From contig NZ_VOBR01000001.1 in the NCBI RefSeq assembly GCF_007845675.1, positions 186,001 to 250,000 on the forward strand: a stretch of DNA of 64,000 nt, read 5' to 3'. Position 1 is the first letter of the stretch, and each line of letters starts with the position of its first letter. A program made the position numbers and the translations under genes. Source of the DNA: Lentzea tibetensis. GTDB lineage: Bacteria; Actinomycetota; Actinomycetes; Mycobacteriales; Pseudonocardiaceae. Positions 44,119 to 53,311 of the stretch are shown piece after piece. Below the pieces are notes generated by a model, which worked only from the letters and a program-made list of their open reading frames with translations, did no database searches and was not told the origin of the DNA.

Positions 44119-45278
44119 GACGCTCCCAGCGACAGCACGCCCGTGACGCCGCGCTTGGCGATCTCGTTGCCGATGATCAGCCGCTGGATCTCGGACGTGC
44201 CCTCCCAGATCCGGTCGACGCGCAGCTCGCGGAACAGCCGCTCGACCGGGTTGTCGCGCATGTAGCCGCGTCCGCCGAAGATCTGCACCGCGCGGTCGGC
44301 GGACCGGCCCGCCGCCTCGGACGCGGACAGCTTCGCGACGGCAGCCTTGGCGTGCAACGTCTTGCGGTCGATGCCGTTGTCCGCCTCCCACGCCACCTGG
44401 TAGACGAGCAGGCGGTTGGTGGTCACGTCGATCACGTTGTCCGCCAGCATCGACTGCACCAGCTGGAAGTGCGAGATCGGCGAGCCGAACTGCGACCTGC
44501 TGTTCGCCCAGTCCGCGGCGAGGCTGGTGGCGCGGTTCGCGGCGCCGACGGTGCGCGCGCCGATCATCAGGCGTTCCTCGACGAACCAGTCGCGGATCAG
44601 GTCGTAGCCCTGCCCGATCTCACCCAGCCTGCAGTCCGCGCCGACCCGCACGTCGGTGAACTTGATCTCCGGGTGCTCGTAGACGAACGTGTGGGTGAAC
44701 TGCGGGATCCGCACGATCTCCACGCCGGGCAGGTTCTTGTCGACGAGGAACGTCGTGGGCGCGTCGTCGACGAGCGCCAGCACGATGATGAAGTCGGCGA
44801 CGTCGCCGACCGTGACGAACCACTTCTCGCCGTTGATCACGTACCCGTCGCCGTCGCGCACCGCCGTGGTGCGCAGCGCCTGCGGGTCGGAGCCCGCCTC
44901 GGCCTCGGTCACCGCGACCGCGTCACGGCGGTCACCGCGGATGGCCGGGACGAGGAACCGTTCTCTTTGTTCCGGCGTGCACGCGCGCAACGCGTTGGCG
45001 GGCCGCCACACCACGTCCCACAGCGCGCCGGTGAGCTTGCCGAGCTCCTCCTGCACGACGACCTGCTCGAAGATCGACAGGCCGGCCCCGCCCCACTCGG
45101 CTGGCATGTTGATCGCCTGCAGCCCGGCGTCGAGCACGGCCTGGCGCAGCTTGGCGTGCGTCTCCGGCGGCAGGCCGTTGTTGGCCTCGCAGTCGTCCTC
45201 GTACTGCATGATCACGTCCGCGAGCTCCGCGGCCCGCTCCTTGAGCGCCCGCTGCCGAGGCGTGTACGTGAAGTCCAT
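44115..45278 (-). CDS. Acyl-CoA dehydrogenase
   Basis: The 387-residue FAD enzyme has AVTEAEAGSD, ATSLAADWANSRSQFG and the C-terminal AVQIFGGRGYMRDNPVERLFRELRVDRIWEGTSEIQRLIIG signatures in order; the glutamate of WEGTSE is a common catalytic-base position. It introduces the alpha-beta double bond in an acyl-CoA. ATG 45278 has AAAGGAG 8 bp upstream. It is the only gene of the operon separated from its neighbour by a gap (14 bp) rather than an overlap. Confidence 0.9.
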   Translation of the reverse strand: MDFTYTPRQRALKERAAELADVIMQYEDDCEANNGLPPETHAKLRQAVLDAGLQAINMPAEWGGAGLSIFEQVVVQEELGKLTGALWDVVWRPANALRACTPEQRERFLVPAIRGDRRDAVAVTEAEAGSDPQALRTTAVRDGDGYVINGEKWFVTVGDVADFIIVLALVDDAPTTFLVDKNLPGVEIVRIPQFTHTFVYEHPEIKFTDVRVGADCRLGEIGQGYDLIRDWFVEERLMIGARTVGAANRATSLAADWANSRSQFGSPISHFQLVQSMLADNVIDVTTNRLLVYQVAWEADNGIDRKTLHAKAAVAKLSASEAAGRSADRAVQIFGGRGYMRDNPVERLFRELRVDRIWEGTSEIQRLIIGNEIAKRGVTGVLSLGAS

Positions 45279-45292
45279 GGTGGAGCTCCTTT

Positions 45293-47293
45293 CTACGGGA
45301 CCAGCACGATGCGGGCGTCGAGGCAGAGCGCGCCGTGCGGGGTGACCGCGACGGGGTTGCACTCGATCTCGGCCAGCTCCGGGTGCGCCGCGGCCACCTC
45401 GGACAGCGCGACCAGCACGTCGGCCGCGGCGTCCACGTCCACCGCCGGACGGCCGCGGAAACCGGTGAGCAGCGGCGCGCCGCGCAACGACAACAGCAGG
45501 CGGCGGGCGCGTTCCTTCGACACCGGCCCGAGAGCGCACCGGTTGTCGCGCAACACTTCTGCGTACACGCCGCCGAACCCGGCGAGCACGACCGGACCGA
45601 ACCGGAGGTCCTGGCGCACACCGAGGATCAGCTCGACGGACGTGTCGGCCATCTCCTCGACCGAGCACGCCTCAGGGGTGAGCCGCGTGGCCACGTCGTG
45701 CCACGCGTCCTCCAGCGCCTCCGGTGTGTCGATGCCGAGCACGACGCCGCCGCGGTCGGACTTGTGGTCGTCGCCCAACGCCTTGAGCACCACCGGATAG
45801 CGCAGCCGCGCAGCGCGCAGCTCGGCGAGCGTCCGCACCTCCGCACCGGGAGGAAACGGCAGGCCGGCGCTGGAGAGGAACCGGCGCGCGGTCCAGTAGT
45901 CGTTGCCCCGCAACGGTGGTTCGGCGGGCGGGATCGGCGGGACGCCGGGCGGCACGTGCGCGCCTCTGCGCGTGAGCCGGTCCAGCGCCCAGACGGCGTC
46001 CTCGACGGAGCGGTACACGGCCACTCCCCCTTCGCGCAGCACGTCCGCGGCGAGGGAGCGCCAGTTCATGGTGTGCACGACCACGTTGCCCTTCAGCGCG
46101 GCGATGTCGTGTGCGGCGGCCAGCTCTCCCGCCGCGAGCGAGGGTCCGTACTCGCCGTAGCCGCCGAAGAACCCGGTCAGCAGCACGGCGTCGACCTCAC
46201 CGGTCTCGGTCAGCGTCGCGGTGATCCGGCTGAAGCAGCCGATGTCCTGCTCGCCGCCGCCCGCCACGTCCACGGGGTTCTCGGTGGCCGCGGCCGGTGG
46301 CAGGTCCGCGGCCACGTCAGCCGCGAGCTCCGGCGTGAACCGCGGGACGTCCATGCCCGCCGCCTCCAGGCAGTCGCTCGCCACCTGCGCCTGCCCGCCG
46401 CCGTCGGCGAACACCGCGACCCGCCGACCGCGCGGCGGCCTGGTGCGCAGCAACGCCTGCAGCAGGTGCGCCATCTCGGTGGGCGTCGACACCAGCTCGA
46501 TGCCCGCCGCGTCACAGGCCGCCTCGACCACCACGCCGTCCGTGACCAGCGACCCGGTGTGCGAACGCGCACCGCGTGCCGACGCCTGGCCGCGTCCGAC
46601 GGCCAGCAGCACCACCGGCTTGCCCGCCGCGTGCGCCCGTGCCGCGGCTCGCGCGAACCTCCGCCCGTCGCGGAAGTCCTCGCAGTACAACGCGATCGCC
46701 CGGGTCTCGTCGTGCTCGGCGCACGCGTCGACGAGGTCGGCCGCGTCGAGGTCGGCCTGGTTGCCGAGGCTCGCGAACCGCGAGTAGCCGAGCCCCGCGT
46801 CTGCGAGCGGACCGGCCAGCTCGATGGCGATGTTGCCGCTCTGCGAGATCATCGCGACCTGGCCGGCGGGGAAGTCGTACGACGTGAGTTCGAGGTTGGT
46901 GCTGCAGTCCAGCACGCCAAGGCAGTTCGGGCCGAGCAGGCAGGCTCCCGCCTCGCGCACCTTCCGCGCGATCTCGTCCTGCTGGTCGCCGAGTCCGCCG
47001 GTGATGCCGACGACCGCGCGGACGCCGATCGCGAGCGCGTCGTCGACGGCCGCGGCGAAACCCTGGGCGGGCACCGTGATCACGGCGAGGTCCACCGGCC
47101 CGTCGACGTCGCGCAGACTCGGCACCGTCGGCCTGCCGAGCACGGTCGGCCTGGTGCGGTTGACCAGGTGCACCTCGCGTGACCCGCGCAGGGCGCGCAC
47201 GGAGATCCAGTTGCCGTACTTGCTGTGGTCGTCGCTCGCCCCGACCACGGCGACCGAGCGGGGCGCGAACAACGCGGTGAGATCGCGGCTCAT
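45293..47293 (-). CDS. NDP-forming acyl-CoA synthetase (fused alpha and beta parts)
   Basis: The 666-residue chain contains a CoA-binding domain (FAPRSVAVVGAS...), a succinyl-CoA synthetase-like ligase domain with the SHTGSL histidine segment, and a C-terminal ATP-grasp domain (GLPFPPGAEV..., VVLKALGDDHKSDRGGVVLG). It interconverts acid, CoA and ATP with acyl-CoA, ADP and phosphate. Start ATG 47293 overlaps the SDR stop as ATGA. It would activate the imported or cleaved acid for the dehydrogenase and hydratase that follow. Confidence 0.88.
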   Translation of the reverse strand: MSRDLTALFAPRSVAVVGASDDHSKYGNWISVRALRGSREVHLVNRTRPTVLGRPTVPSLRDVDGPVDLAVITVPAQGFAAAVDDALAIGVRAVVGITGGLGDQQDEIARKVREAGACLLGPNCLGVLDCSTNLELTSYDFPAGQVAMISQSGNIAIELAGPLADAGLGYSRFASLGNQADLDAADLVDACAEHDETRAIALYCEDFRDGRRFARAAARAHAAGKPVVLLAVGRGQASARGARSHTGSLVTDGVVVEAACDAAGIELVSTPTEMAHLLQALLRTRPPRGRRVAVFADGGGQAQVASDCLEAAGMDVPRFTPELAADVAADLPPAAATENPVDVAGGGEQDIGCFSRITATLTETGEVDAVLLTGFFGGYGEYGPSLAAGELAAAHDIAALKGNVVVHTMNWRSLAADVLREGGVAVYRSVEDAVWALDRLTRRGAHVPPGVPPIPPAEPPLRGNDYWTARRFLSSAGLPFPPGAEVRTLAELRAARLRYPVVLKALGDDHKSDRGGVVLGIDTPEALEDAWHDVATRLTPEACSVEEMADTSVELILGVRQDLRFGPVVLAGFGGVYAEVLRDNRCALGPVSKERARRLLLSLRGAPLLTGFRGRPAVDVDAAADVLVALSEVAAAHPELAEIECNPVAVTPHGALCLDARIVLVP

Positions 47294-48081
47294 GCGGGCT
47301 CCTGAGGGGGCGCGGGGTGGCCGGTGCCCCACGCGTCGACCCCGCCGTCGACGACGACCGTCGTACCGGTCACGTAGGTCGCGGTGGCGAGGAACGCGAT
47401 CAGCTCGCCCACCTCGTCGGGTGTGCCGAGCCGTCCGAGTGGAACCGCACCGGCCCATCCGTCGATGGCCTCCTGCGGGTACTGCTCGCGCAGCCCGTCG
47501 GTGAGGATCGTGCCGGGCGCGACGGCCACGCTGCGGATGCCGTACCGGCTCCACTCCAGCGCGAGCCCGGCGGCCAGGTTCTCGACCGCGGCCCGCGCGG
47601 ACGTCGCGTGCACCATGCCCGGAATGCCGCGGCGCGGTGAGAACGCGACGAACACCACCAGGCCCGAGCGGTTCGGGATCATCGACCGGGTGGCGACCTC
47701 GCGGGTCAGGTTCCACGCAGCCTCGACCGCCAGCCGGTGCACCGCGCGCCACCCGTTGACCGAGATGTCCTCGGCGGGCGCGATGAACTGGCCACCCGCG
47801 CCGTTCACCAGCACGTCGACCCGTCCGAACGCGCCGAGCGCCTGATCGACCAGCTCGGTCACGTCCTCGCGGACGTCGGCGGCCACCGTGAGGCACTTGC
47901 GTCCGGCCGCGGCGACCAGTGCGGCCACCTCGTCGAGCGGTTCCCGACGCCTGCCGCTCACCACGACATCGGCCCCGGCGTGCGCGCAGGCCAGCGCGGT
48001 GGCCCGGCCGATGCCGGTGCCGCCACCGGTCACCAGCACGACCTGCCCGTCGAGCGCGTCGGAGCGCAGCGCCGGGCTCAC
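47290..48081 (-). CDS. SDR-family oxidoreductase, 2,4-dienoyl-CoA reductase-like
   Basis: The 263-residue Rossmann protein has the TGGGTGIG cofactor motif and LVNGAGG. The classical YxxxK is missing: the segment reads GMVHATSARAAVENL, as in 2,4-dienoyl-CoA reductase-like SDRs that lack the tyrosine. This fits action on an unsaturated acyl-CoA in an operon with acyl-CoA dehydrogenase and hydratase. GTG 48081 overlaps the ATPase stop as GTGA. Confidence 0.82.
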   Translation of the reverse strand: MSPALRSDALDGQVVLVTGGGTGIGRATALACAHAGADVVVSGRRREPLDEVAALVAAAGRKCLTVAADVREDVTELVDQALGAFGRVDVLVNGAGGQFIAPAEDISVNGWRAVHRLAVEAAWNLTREVATRSMIPNRSGLVVFVAFSPRRGIPGMVHATSARAAVENLAAGLALEWSRYGIRSVAVAPGTILTDGLREQYPQEAIDGWAGAVPLGRLGTPDEVGELIAFLATATYVTGTTVVVDGGVDAWGTGHPAPPQEPA

Positions 48082-49814
48082 TGCGAGAACCTCGAGGTGT
48101 CGAACCTCGGCGTGTCCGCCATCAGCGCCTGGGTGTACGGATGTTCCGGCGCGGCGAGGACCTCGGCCACCGGGCCGCGTTCCACGATCCGCCCGTGCTC
48201 CAGCACCGCGACGTGCTGCGCGACCGTGCGGACCAGCGCGATGTCGTGCGTCACGAACAACAAGGTCAGCCCCTTCCGCTCGCGCAGTCCGGCGATCAGC
48301 TCGACGATCGCGGCCTGCACGGACACGTCCAGCGCCGAGGTGACCTCGTCGCACACCAGCACCTCGGGCTGCGCGGCGAGCGCACGCGCGATGGCGACGC
48401 GCTGCCGTTCACCGCCGCTCAGCTGGTCCGGGTACCGAGAAGCCAGCTCCGGCGACAGCGCGGCCTGCGACAAGGCGTCCTCCACCAGGCCGTCCGGCAC
48501 CTTGCCGAGCAACACCCGAGCAGGCGCGAGCACCAGCTCGCGCACGGTCTTGCGCGGGTTCAGCGACTCGTACGGGTTCTGGAACACGTACTGGATGCGC
48601 CGCCGCTGCAGCGGCGTGCGCCGCAACCCGCTGGGCGGCAACGACTCCCCGCCCAGCACGACCTCGCCGCCGTGCCGAGGGTGCAACCCGGCGATCGCCC
48701 GCGCCAACGTGGTCTTGCCGCTGCCCGACTCGCCGAGCAGCGCCACGCACTGTCCACGTGGGACGGACAGTGAGATGTCCTCCAGCACCTGGTGCGACCC
48801 GTACCAGGCGGACAGCCCGCGCACCTCGAGTGCGGCATCTGCCGACACGACAGGCACCTCGACCCGTTCGACGACCTCGAAGCGCGACACGCCCGCCCGG
48901 AAGCACCGCACCCCGTCCTCCAGCGCGGGCACCTCGTCCCGGCACCGGTCCACCACCAGCGGGCACCGCGGCGCGAACGCACACCCGGCGGGCCTGCGCA
49001 CCGGCGACGGCGCATGCCCAGGGATGCCCCGGATCTCGCGCCGCCCGTCCAGATCGGGAACGGCCATCAGCAGACGAGCCGTGTAGGGGTGCTGAGGGGA
49101 ACGCAGGACCGTCCGAGCAGGACCGGTCTCCACCACGCGACCGGAGTACATGACCGCGATCCGGTCGGTCAGCTCGGCGACCACCGCCATGTCGTGCGTG
49201 ATGTAGACGGCCGCGCACGAGTAGGTCGCGCACATCTTCCGCACGGTTTCCAGCACGTGCTTCTGCGTCGTCACGTCGAGCCCGGTCGTCGGCTCGTCGA
49301 GCACGATCAGGTCCGGCCTGCCGAGGAACGCCATCGCGATCGCGACCCGTTGCTGCTGCCCGCCGGACAACTGGTGCGGATACCGCCGCAGGAACACGTC
49401 GGTGTCCGGCAGCGCCACCTCGCGCAACACCTCGCGGACGCGCGCGTCGTCACCACCGCACTCCCCCAGCTGCGTGCGAATCCGCAGCGCCGGGTTCAAC
49501 GCCGACGCGGGCGACTGCGGGATGTACGCGACGGCGTCACCGCGCATCCGGCGCACCGCGGCGCCGGCGAGATCCACACCGTTGATCGCGACCGAACCGC
49601 CGGCCAGCTGAGTGCCGCGCTTGTAGTAGGCGAGCAGCGCCAGGCCCAGCGTCGTCTTGCCAGAACCCGACTCCCCCACCAGGCCGAGGATCTCGCCCGG
49701 CCGCACGTCGAGGTCGACGGAGTCCACGATGGGCGCTCCCGACGGGACACCGGCCACCGTCAGCCCGCGCACCCGCACGCCGGTCAGCACCTCCGTCCTC
49801 TCGGGCGTCGTCAC
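48078..49814 (-). CDS. Peptide-type ABC transporter ATPase, DppD and DppF domains fused
   Basis: The 578-residue protein contains two complete oligopeptide/nickel-type ATPases. Domain 1 has GESGSGKTT, LSGGQQQRV and VLDEPTTGLD; domain 2 has GESGSGKTT, LSGGERQRV and CDEVTSALD. The C-terminal oligo_HPY region of the first (GCAFAPRCP) is retained. Most bacteria encode these as separate dppD and dppF genes. GTG 49814 overlaps the DppC-like permease stop as GTGA. Confidence 0.9.
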   Translation of the reverse strand: MTTPERTEVLTGVRVRGLTVAGVPSGAPIVDSVDLDVRPGEILGLVGESGSGKTTLGLALLAYYKRGTQLAGGSVAINGVDLAGAAVRRMRGDAVAYIPQSPASALNPALRIRTQLGECGGDDARVREVLREVALPDTDVFLRRYPHQLSGGQQQRVAIAMAFLGRPDLIVLDEPTTGLDVTTQKHVLETVRKMCATYSCAAVYITHDMAVVAELTDRIAVMYSGRVVETGPARTVLRSPQHPYTARLLMAVPDLDGRREIRGIPGHAPSPVRRPAGCAFAPRCPLVVDRCRDEVPALEDGVRCFRAGVSRFEVVERVEVPVVSADAALEVRGLSAWYGSHQVLEDISLSVPRGQCVALLGESGSGKTTLARAIAGLHPRHGGEVVLGGESLPPSGLRRTPLQRRRIQYVFQNPYESLNPRKTVRELVLAPARVLLGKVPDGLVEDALSQAALSPELASRYPDQLSGGERQRVAIARALAAQPEVLVCDEVTSALDVSVQAAIVELIAGLRERKGLTLLFVTHDIALVRTVAQHVAVLEHGRIVERGPVAEVLAAPEHPYTQALMADTPRFDTSRFSQ

Positions 49815-50656
49815 CGCTCCACCCCTCGCCCGAGTCCGGCCGACGCGCGCGCCAACCCGTCGGTCACCAGGTTCGTGCCGATGGTCAGCACGGCGATCGC
49901 CACGACGGGCAGCACCACTGCCCACGGCTGCACGGTCAGCGCGATGCGGTTCTCGTTGATCATCAGACCCCAGTCGGCCGTCGGCGGCTGGAGACCGAGC
50001 CCGAGGAAGCTCAGCGCGGCGATCAGCCCGATCGAGTACGTCAGCCGCAGGCCGAGCTCGACCATCAGCGGGCCCGTCACGTTCGGCAGGATCTCGCCGG
50101 TCATGATCCGCAGCCTGCGCGTGCCGGTGACCTCGGCGGCCTTCACGAAGTCGCGCTCCACCACCATGAGCGTGGCGTCGCGCATGATCCGGGCGACGCG
50201 CGGCGCGTGGCTCAACCCCACGACCGTCACCAGCAGCCACACCTTCGGCCCCGCGATGCTCACGAACAGCAGCGCCAGCACCACCTGCGGGAACGCCAGC
50301 ACCACGTCGCCGATGCGCATGATCAGCTCGTCGCGCCACCCGCCCCGGTACCCCGCGACCATCCCCAGCGCGGTGCCGACACCCACCCCGACCACCGTCG
50401 CGGCGATCGACAGCACCAGCAGCAGCTGACCGCCGTGCAGGAACCGGCTCAGCACGTCGCGCCCGAGGTTGTCCGCACCGAACAGGGAGTCGCGGCCGAA
50501 CGGCACGCCGACGAAGTCCGTCGGGTCGTGCGGCGCGACCAGCGGTCCGAGCAACGCGGTCAGCACGACGAGCGCCACGAGCACCAGCCCGACCCGCGTC
50601 CGCCCGGTCCGCGCCGCGGTGCGCAGCAGTGACGCCGGAGCGACGGCCGCGGTCAT
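49811..50656 (-). CDS. Peptide-type ABC transporter permease (DppC-like)
   Basis: The 281-residue protein has a cytoplasmic N-terminus, about six membrane segments and the FGADNLGRDVLSR motif typical of DppC/OppC. The EAA loop VKAAEVTGTRRLRIMTGEILPN contacts the ATPase. ATG 50656 overlaps the previous permease stop as ATGA. Confidence 0.88.
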   Translation of the reverse strand: MTAAVAPASLLRTAARTGRTRVGLVLVALVVLTALLGPLVAPHDPTDFVGVPFGRDSLFGADNLGRDVLSRFLHGGQLLLVLSIAATVVGVGVGTALGMVAGYRGGWRDELIMRIGDVVLAFPQVVLALLFVSIAGPKVWLLVTVVGLSHAPRVARIMRDATLMVVERDFVKAAEVTGTRRLRIMTGEILPNVTGPLMVELGLRLTYSIGLIAALSFLGLGLQPPTADWGLMINENRIALTVQPWAVVLPVVAIAVLTIGTNLVTDGLARASAGLGRGVER

Positions 50657-51594
50657 CGGATCGCCGTCCGCACGCGCGGGTTGGCCACCAGGCTCACCAG
50701 GTCCGCGAGCAGGTTGACCACGATGTAGAGCGCGGCGATCAGCAGCGCGAGCGCCTGCACCACCGGCAGGTCCCGGTTGTTCACCGCGTCGACCAGCGCG
50801 TAGCCGATGCCGGGGTACCGGAACAGGAACTCGACCACGACGACACCTCCGGCGAGCCACGCGAGCTGCAACGCCACCACCTGCGCGACCGGACCGACCG
50901 CGTTGGGCACCGCGTGTCGCAACAGGACGGTCCGTTCCGGCAGGCCCTTCAACCGGGCCTGCTGCACGTACTCGCTCTCCAGCACCTCGATCATCGTCGC
51001 CCGCATCATCCGCACGATGTACGGCCCGACCGCCAGCACCAGCGTCAACGCCGGCAGCACAAGATCCACGAACGTCACCTGACCGGTGCCGACGTACACC
51101 GCGGGCAGCAGGCGCAACGGGCCGGTGGCGAACACGATCACCAGCGTGATGCCGACGACGAACTCCGGCAACGCGGCGAGCACCAGCGTCACCACCGCGG
51201 TGACGTGGTCGGCCGCGCGATCCCGGCGCACCGCCGACCACGTGCCGAGGAACATCGCGAGCGGGGTGCTGACGACAGCGGCCGTGAGCATCAGGACCAG
51301 CGAGTTCACGATCCGCGGCCCGACGAACTCGGCCACCGGCAGGCCGTTCACGAGCGACCGGCCGGGATCGAACGTGAGCAGCCCGCCGAGCCACGAGAAG
51401 TACTGGCTGACCAGCGGGTCGTCGAGGTGCAGCTCCAGCCGCAGCGCCGCGAGCCGTTCCGGGGTCGCCTCGCGGCCGAGGATCGCCTGCGCGGTGTCAC
51501 CGGGGAGCGCGGCGGTCGCCAGGAACACGACCACCGACACCGCCCACAGGATCAGCGCGCCGAAGACGAGCCGCTTGACGGCGAGCCGGACCAT
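50653..51594 (-). CDS. Peptide-type ABC transporter permease (DppB-like)
   Basis: The 313-residue protein has an N-terminal helix (RLVFGALILWAVSVVVFLA), the LGLDDPL-like ELHLDDPLVSQYFSWLGG segment and the EAA loop YVQQARLKGLPERTVLLRHAVPNA. It is DppB/OppB-like. Its ATG shares one base with the binding-protein stop (TGATG). Confidence 0.88.
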   Translation of the reverse strand: MVRLAVKRLVFGALILWAVSVVVFLATAALPGDTAQAILGREATPERLAALRLELHLDDPLVSQYFSWLGGLLTFDPGRSLVNGLPVAEFVGPRIVNSLVLMLTAAVVSTPLAMFLGTWSAVRRDRAADHVTAVVTLVLAALPEFVVGITLVIVFATGPLRLLPAVYVGTGQVTFVDLVLPALTLVLAVGPYIVRMMRATMIEVLESEYVQQARLKGLPERTVLLRHAVPNAVGPVAQVVALQLAWLAGGVVVVEFLFRYPGIGYALVDAVNNRDLPVVQALALLIAALYIVVNLLADLVSLVANPRVRTAIR

Positions 51595-53144
51595 CAGGCC
51601 GACATCCAGGCGCGACGGAATCCGTACGACGTGAGGGGCACACCGCTGCGGTCCGGCACCAGGCCGTTCACCCTGACGCTGTGCGCGTCGACCTGGTTCG
51701 CGAAACCCCACACGATGTAGCCACCGGAGTCGTACTCCATCCGCTGCGCCTGCTTGATCAGCTCGGCGCGCTGCTTCTCGTCCACAGTGGACCGCGCCTG
51801 CGCGATCAGGTCCACGAACTTCGGGTCGGACCAGTGCGTCTCGTTGTACGGCGCCCCCGGCACGCTGCCCTGCGCGGTCTGCGGCAGGTACGAGCGGGTG
51901 AACCAGAAGTCCTGCGCGAACGTCCACTTCAGGTAGTTGTCGCCGTAGAACTCGCCCGAGTCGACCTTGCGGACGTTCACCGTCACGCCCGCGGCCTTGG
52001 CCTGGTTGGCGAACACCTGCGCGGCCTCGACGAGCCCAGCCGCCACGGCCGAGGTCACCAGTTCGACCGTCAGGTTCTCCTTGCCCGCCTGCTTGAGCAG
52101 CTCCTTCGCCCGGCCGATGTCCTGCTTGCGCTGCGGCAGATCCTTCGCGTACGCGGGGTCGAACCGCGCGTACAGGTCGTTGCCCACCACGCCGTGCCCG
52201 CCGAGCACCTGCTTGACCATCTGCTCGCGGTCGACGATCAGCCGGAACGCCTCGCGCACCCGCGGATCGTCGAACGGCGGCTGGTCGACGCGCATCGTGA
52301 ACGGGGTCCACGCGCCGGTCTCGGAGTCCAGCACCTTCAGCGCCGGGTTCGCCCGCACCACCTCGATCTGCCCGAGCGGCAGCTGGTCGATCACGTCGAC
52401 CTGGCCGCCGAGCAACGCGTTGACCCGCGCGGTGTCGTCCGGGAAGTCGATGATCACGATCTCGTCCAGGTACGGCTCGTTCTCGCGCCAGTACTTCGGG
52501 TTGCGGGTGAACGTGCTCTGCTGGCCGGGCTCGAAGCTGCCGAACGCGAACGGCCCGGTGCCGATCGGCTTCTTCGGGTCGTAGCCGATGGGCACGATGC
52601 CGTTGTTGTACTGGGCGAGCTGGTCGGCCAGCACGGCGTCGGGCGTGCGCAGGTTCAGCCGCAGCGTGCGCGGGTCGACGATCTCGATGCCCGCCGGGTC
52701 GATCGCGGCCAGCCCGACCGCGCCCGCCTGCGGCTTGGCCGGGTCGACGATCCGCCGCAGGCTGAACGCGACGTCCTCGGCGGTGACGGCCTTGCCGTTG
52801 TGGAACTCGACGCCCTGGCGCAGCCGGATCGTCCACGTCTTCGCGTCCGCAGACGGCGTGACCTCCTCGGCCAGCGCGGGCTGGATGCGGAAGTCCGTGT
52901 CGTAGCAGAGCAGCGAGTCGTAGAGCTGCAGCACGCGTGCCTCGTCCGGGTGCGTCACCGGCGCGTGCACGTCGAGCGAGTCCTTGGCGGAACCGCCGAC
53001 GATGCCCGCGCGCAGTCTGCCGCCTCTGCGCGGCGGGCCACCCGCCGCACCCGGTGCGGCCTGCGTCCCGCACCCGGTCAACAGCACGGCACCGCCGGCG
53101 ACCGCCCAGCGCAGCACATCGCGGCGTGTTGATGTTGCGGACAT
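51594..53144 (-). CDS. Peptide-type ABC substrate-binding lipoprotein (SBP family 5)
   Basis: The 516-residue protein has a Tat-like twin arginine (TRRDVLRW) and a lipobox LLTGC (Cys25), then a family 5 solute-binding fold with VEFHNGKAVTAEDVAFSLRRI and the IGTGPFAFGSF motif. Family 5 proteins bind peptides but also opines, sugars and acyl compounds. The acyl-CoA genes in the operon suggest an acid or acylated ligand (inference). It is the first gene of the operon; ATG 53144 has GGGAGG upstream and faces the XRE-TetR regulator. Confidence 0.88.
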   Translation of the reverse strand: MSATSTRRDVLRWAVAGGAVLLTGCGTQAAPGAAGGPPRRGGRLRAGIVGGSAKDSLDVHAPVTHPDEARVLQLYDSLLCYDTDFRIQPALAEEVTPSADAKTWTIRLRQGVEFHNGKAVTAEDVAFSLRRIVDPAKPQAGAVGLAAIDPAGIEIVDPRTLRLNLRTPDAVLADQLAQYNNGIVPIGYDPKKPIGTGPFAFGSFEPGQQSTFTRNPKYWRENEPYLDEIVIIDFPDDTARVNALLGGQVDVIDQLPLGQIEVVRANPALKVLDSETGAWTPFTMRVDQPPFDDPRVREAFRLIVDREQMVKQVLGGHGVVGNDLYARFDPAYAKDLPQRKQDIGRAKELLKQAGKENLTVELVTSAVAAGLVEAAQVFANQAKAAGVTVNVRKVDSGEFYGDNYLKWTFAQDFWFTRSYLPQTAQGSVPGAPYNETHWSDPKFVDLIAQARSTVDEKQRAELIKQAQRMEYDSGGYIVWGFANQVDAHSVRVNGLVPDRSGVPLTSYGFRRAWMSA

Positions 53145-53183
53145 GGTGGAACCTCCCAGCGCGTCGGGAGAGCATTGCGCTCA

Positions 53184-53205
53184 TCTGACTGACTCACCAG
53201 TCAGA
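53184..53205. promoter_or_regulatory. 22-bp perfect inverted repeat, candidate TetR operator
   Basis: TCTGACTG (53184-53191) and CAGTCAGA (53198-53205) flank the 6-nt centre ACTCAC. The site lies between the divergent binding-protein operon and the XRE-TetR gene, 40 bp before the former. TGACTGACT/AGTCA-type dyads are common TetR-family operators, so autoregulation and operon control are likely. Confidence 0.65.
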
Positions 53206-53311
53206 AGGTCTCAATACGGTGACCGGTTCCTCCTTGGCATGTCAAGGGTTCTTTCATCCAAATCGGTTATTGACCGTTGAGATTTCCTCATCTTGTGCTT
53301 ACCCTCCGACC

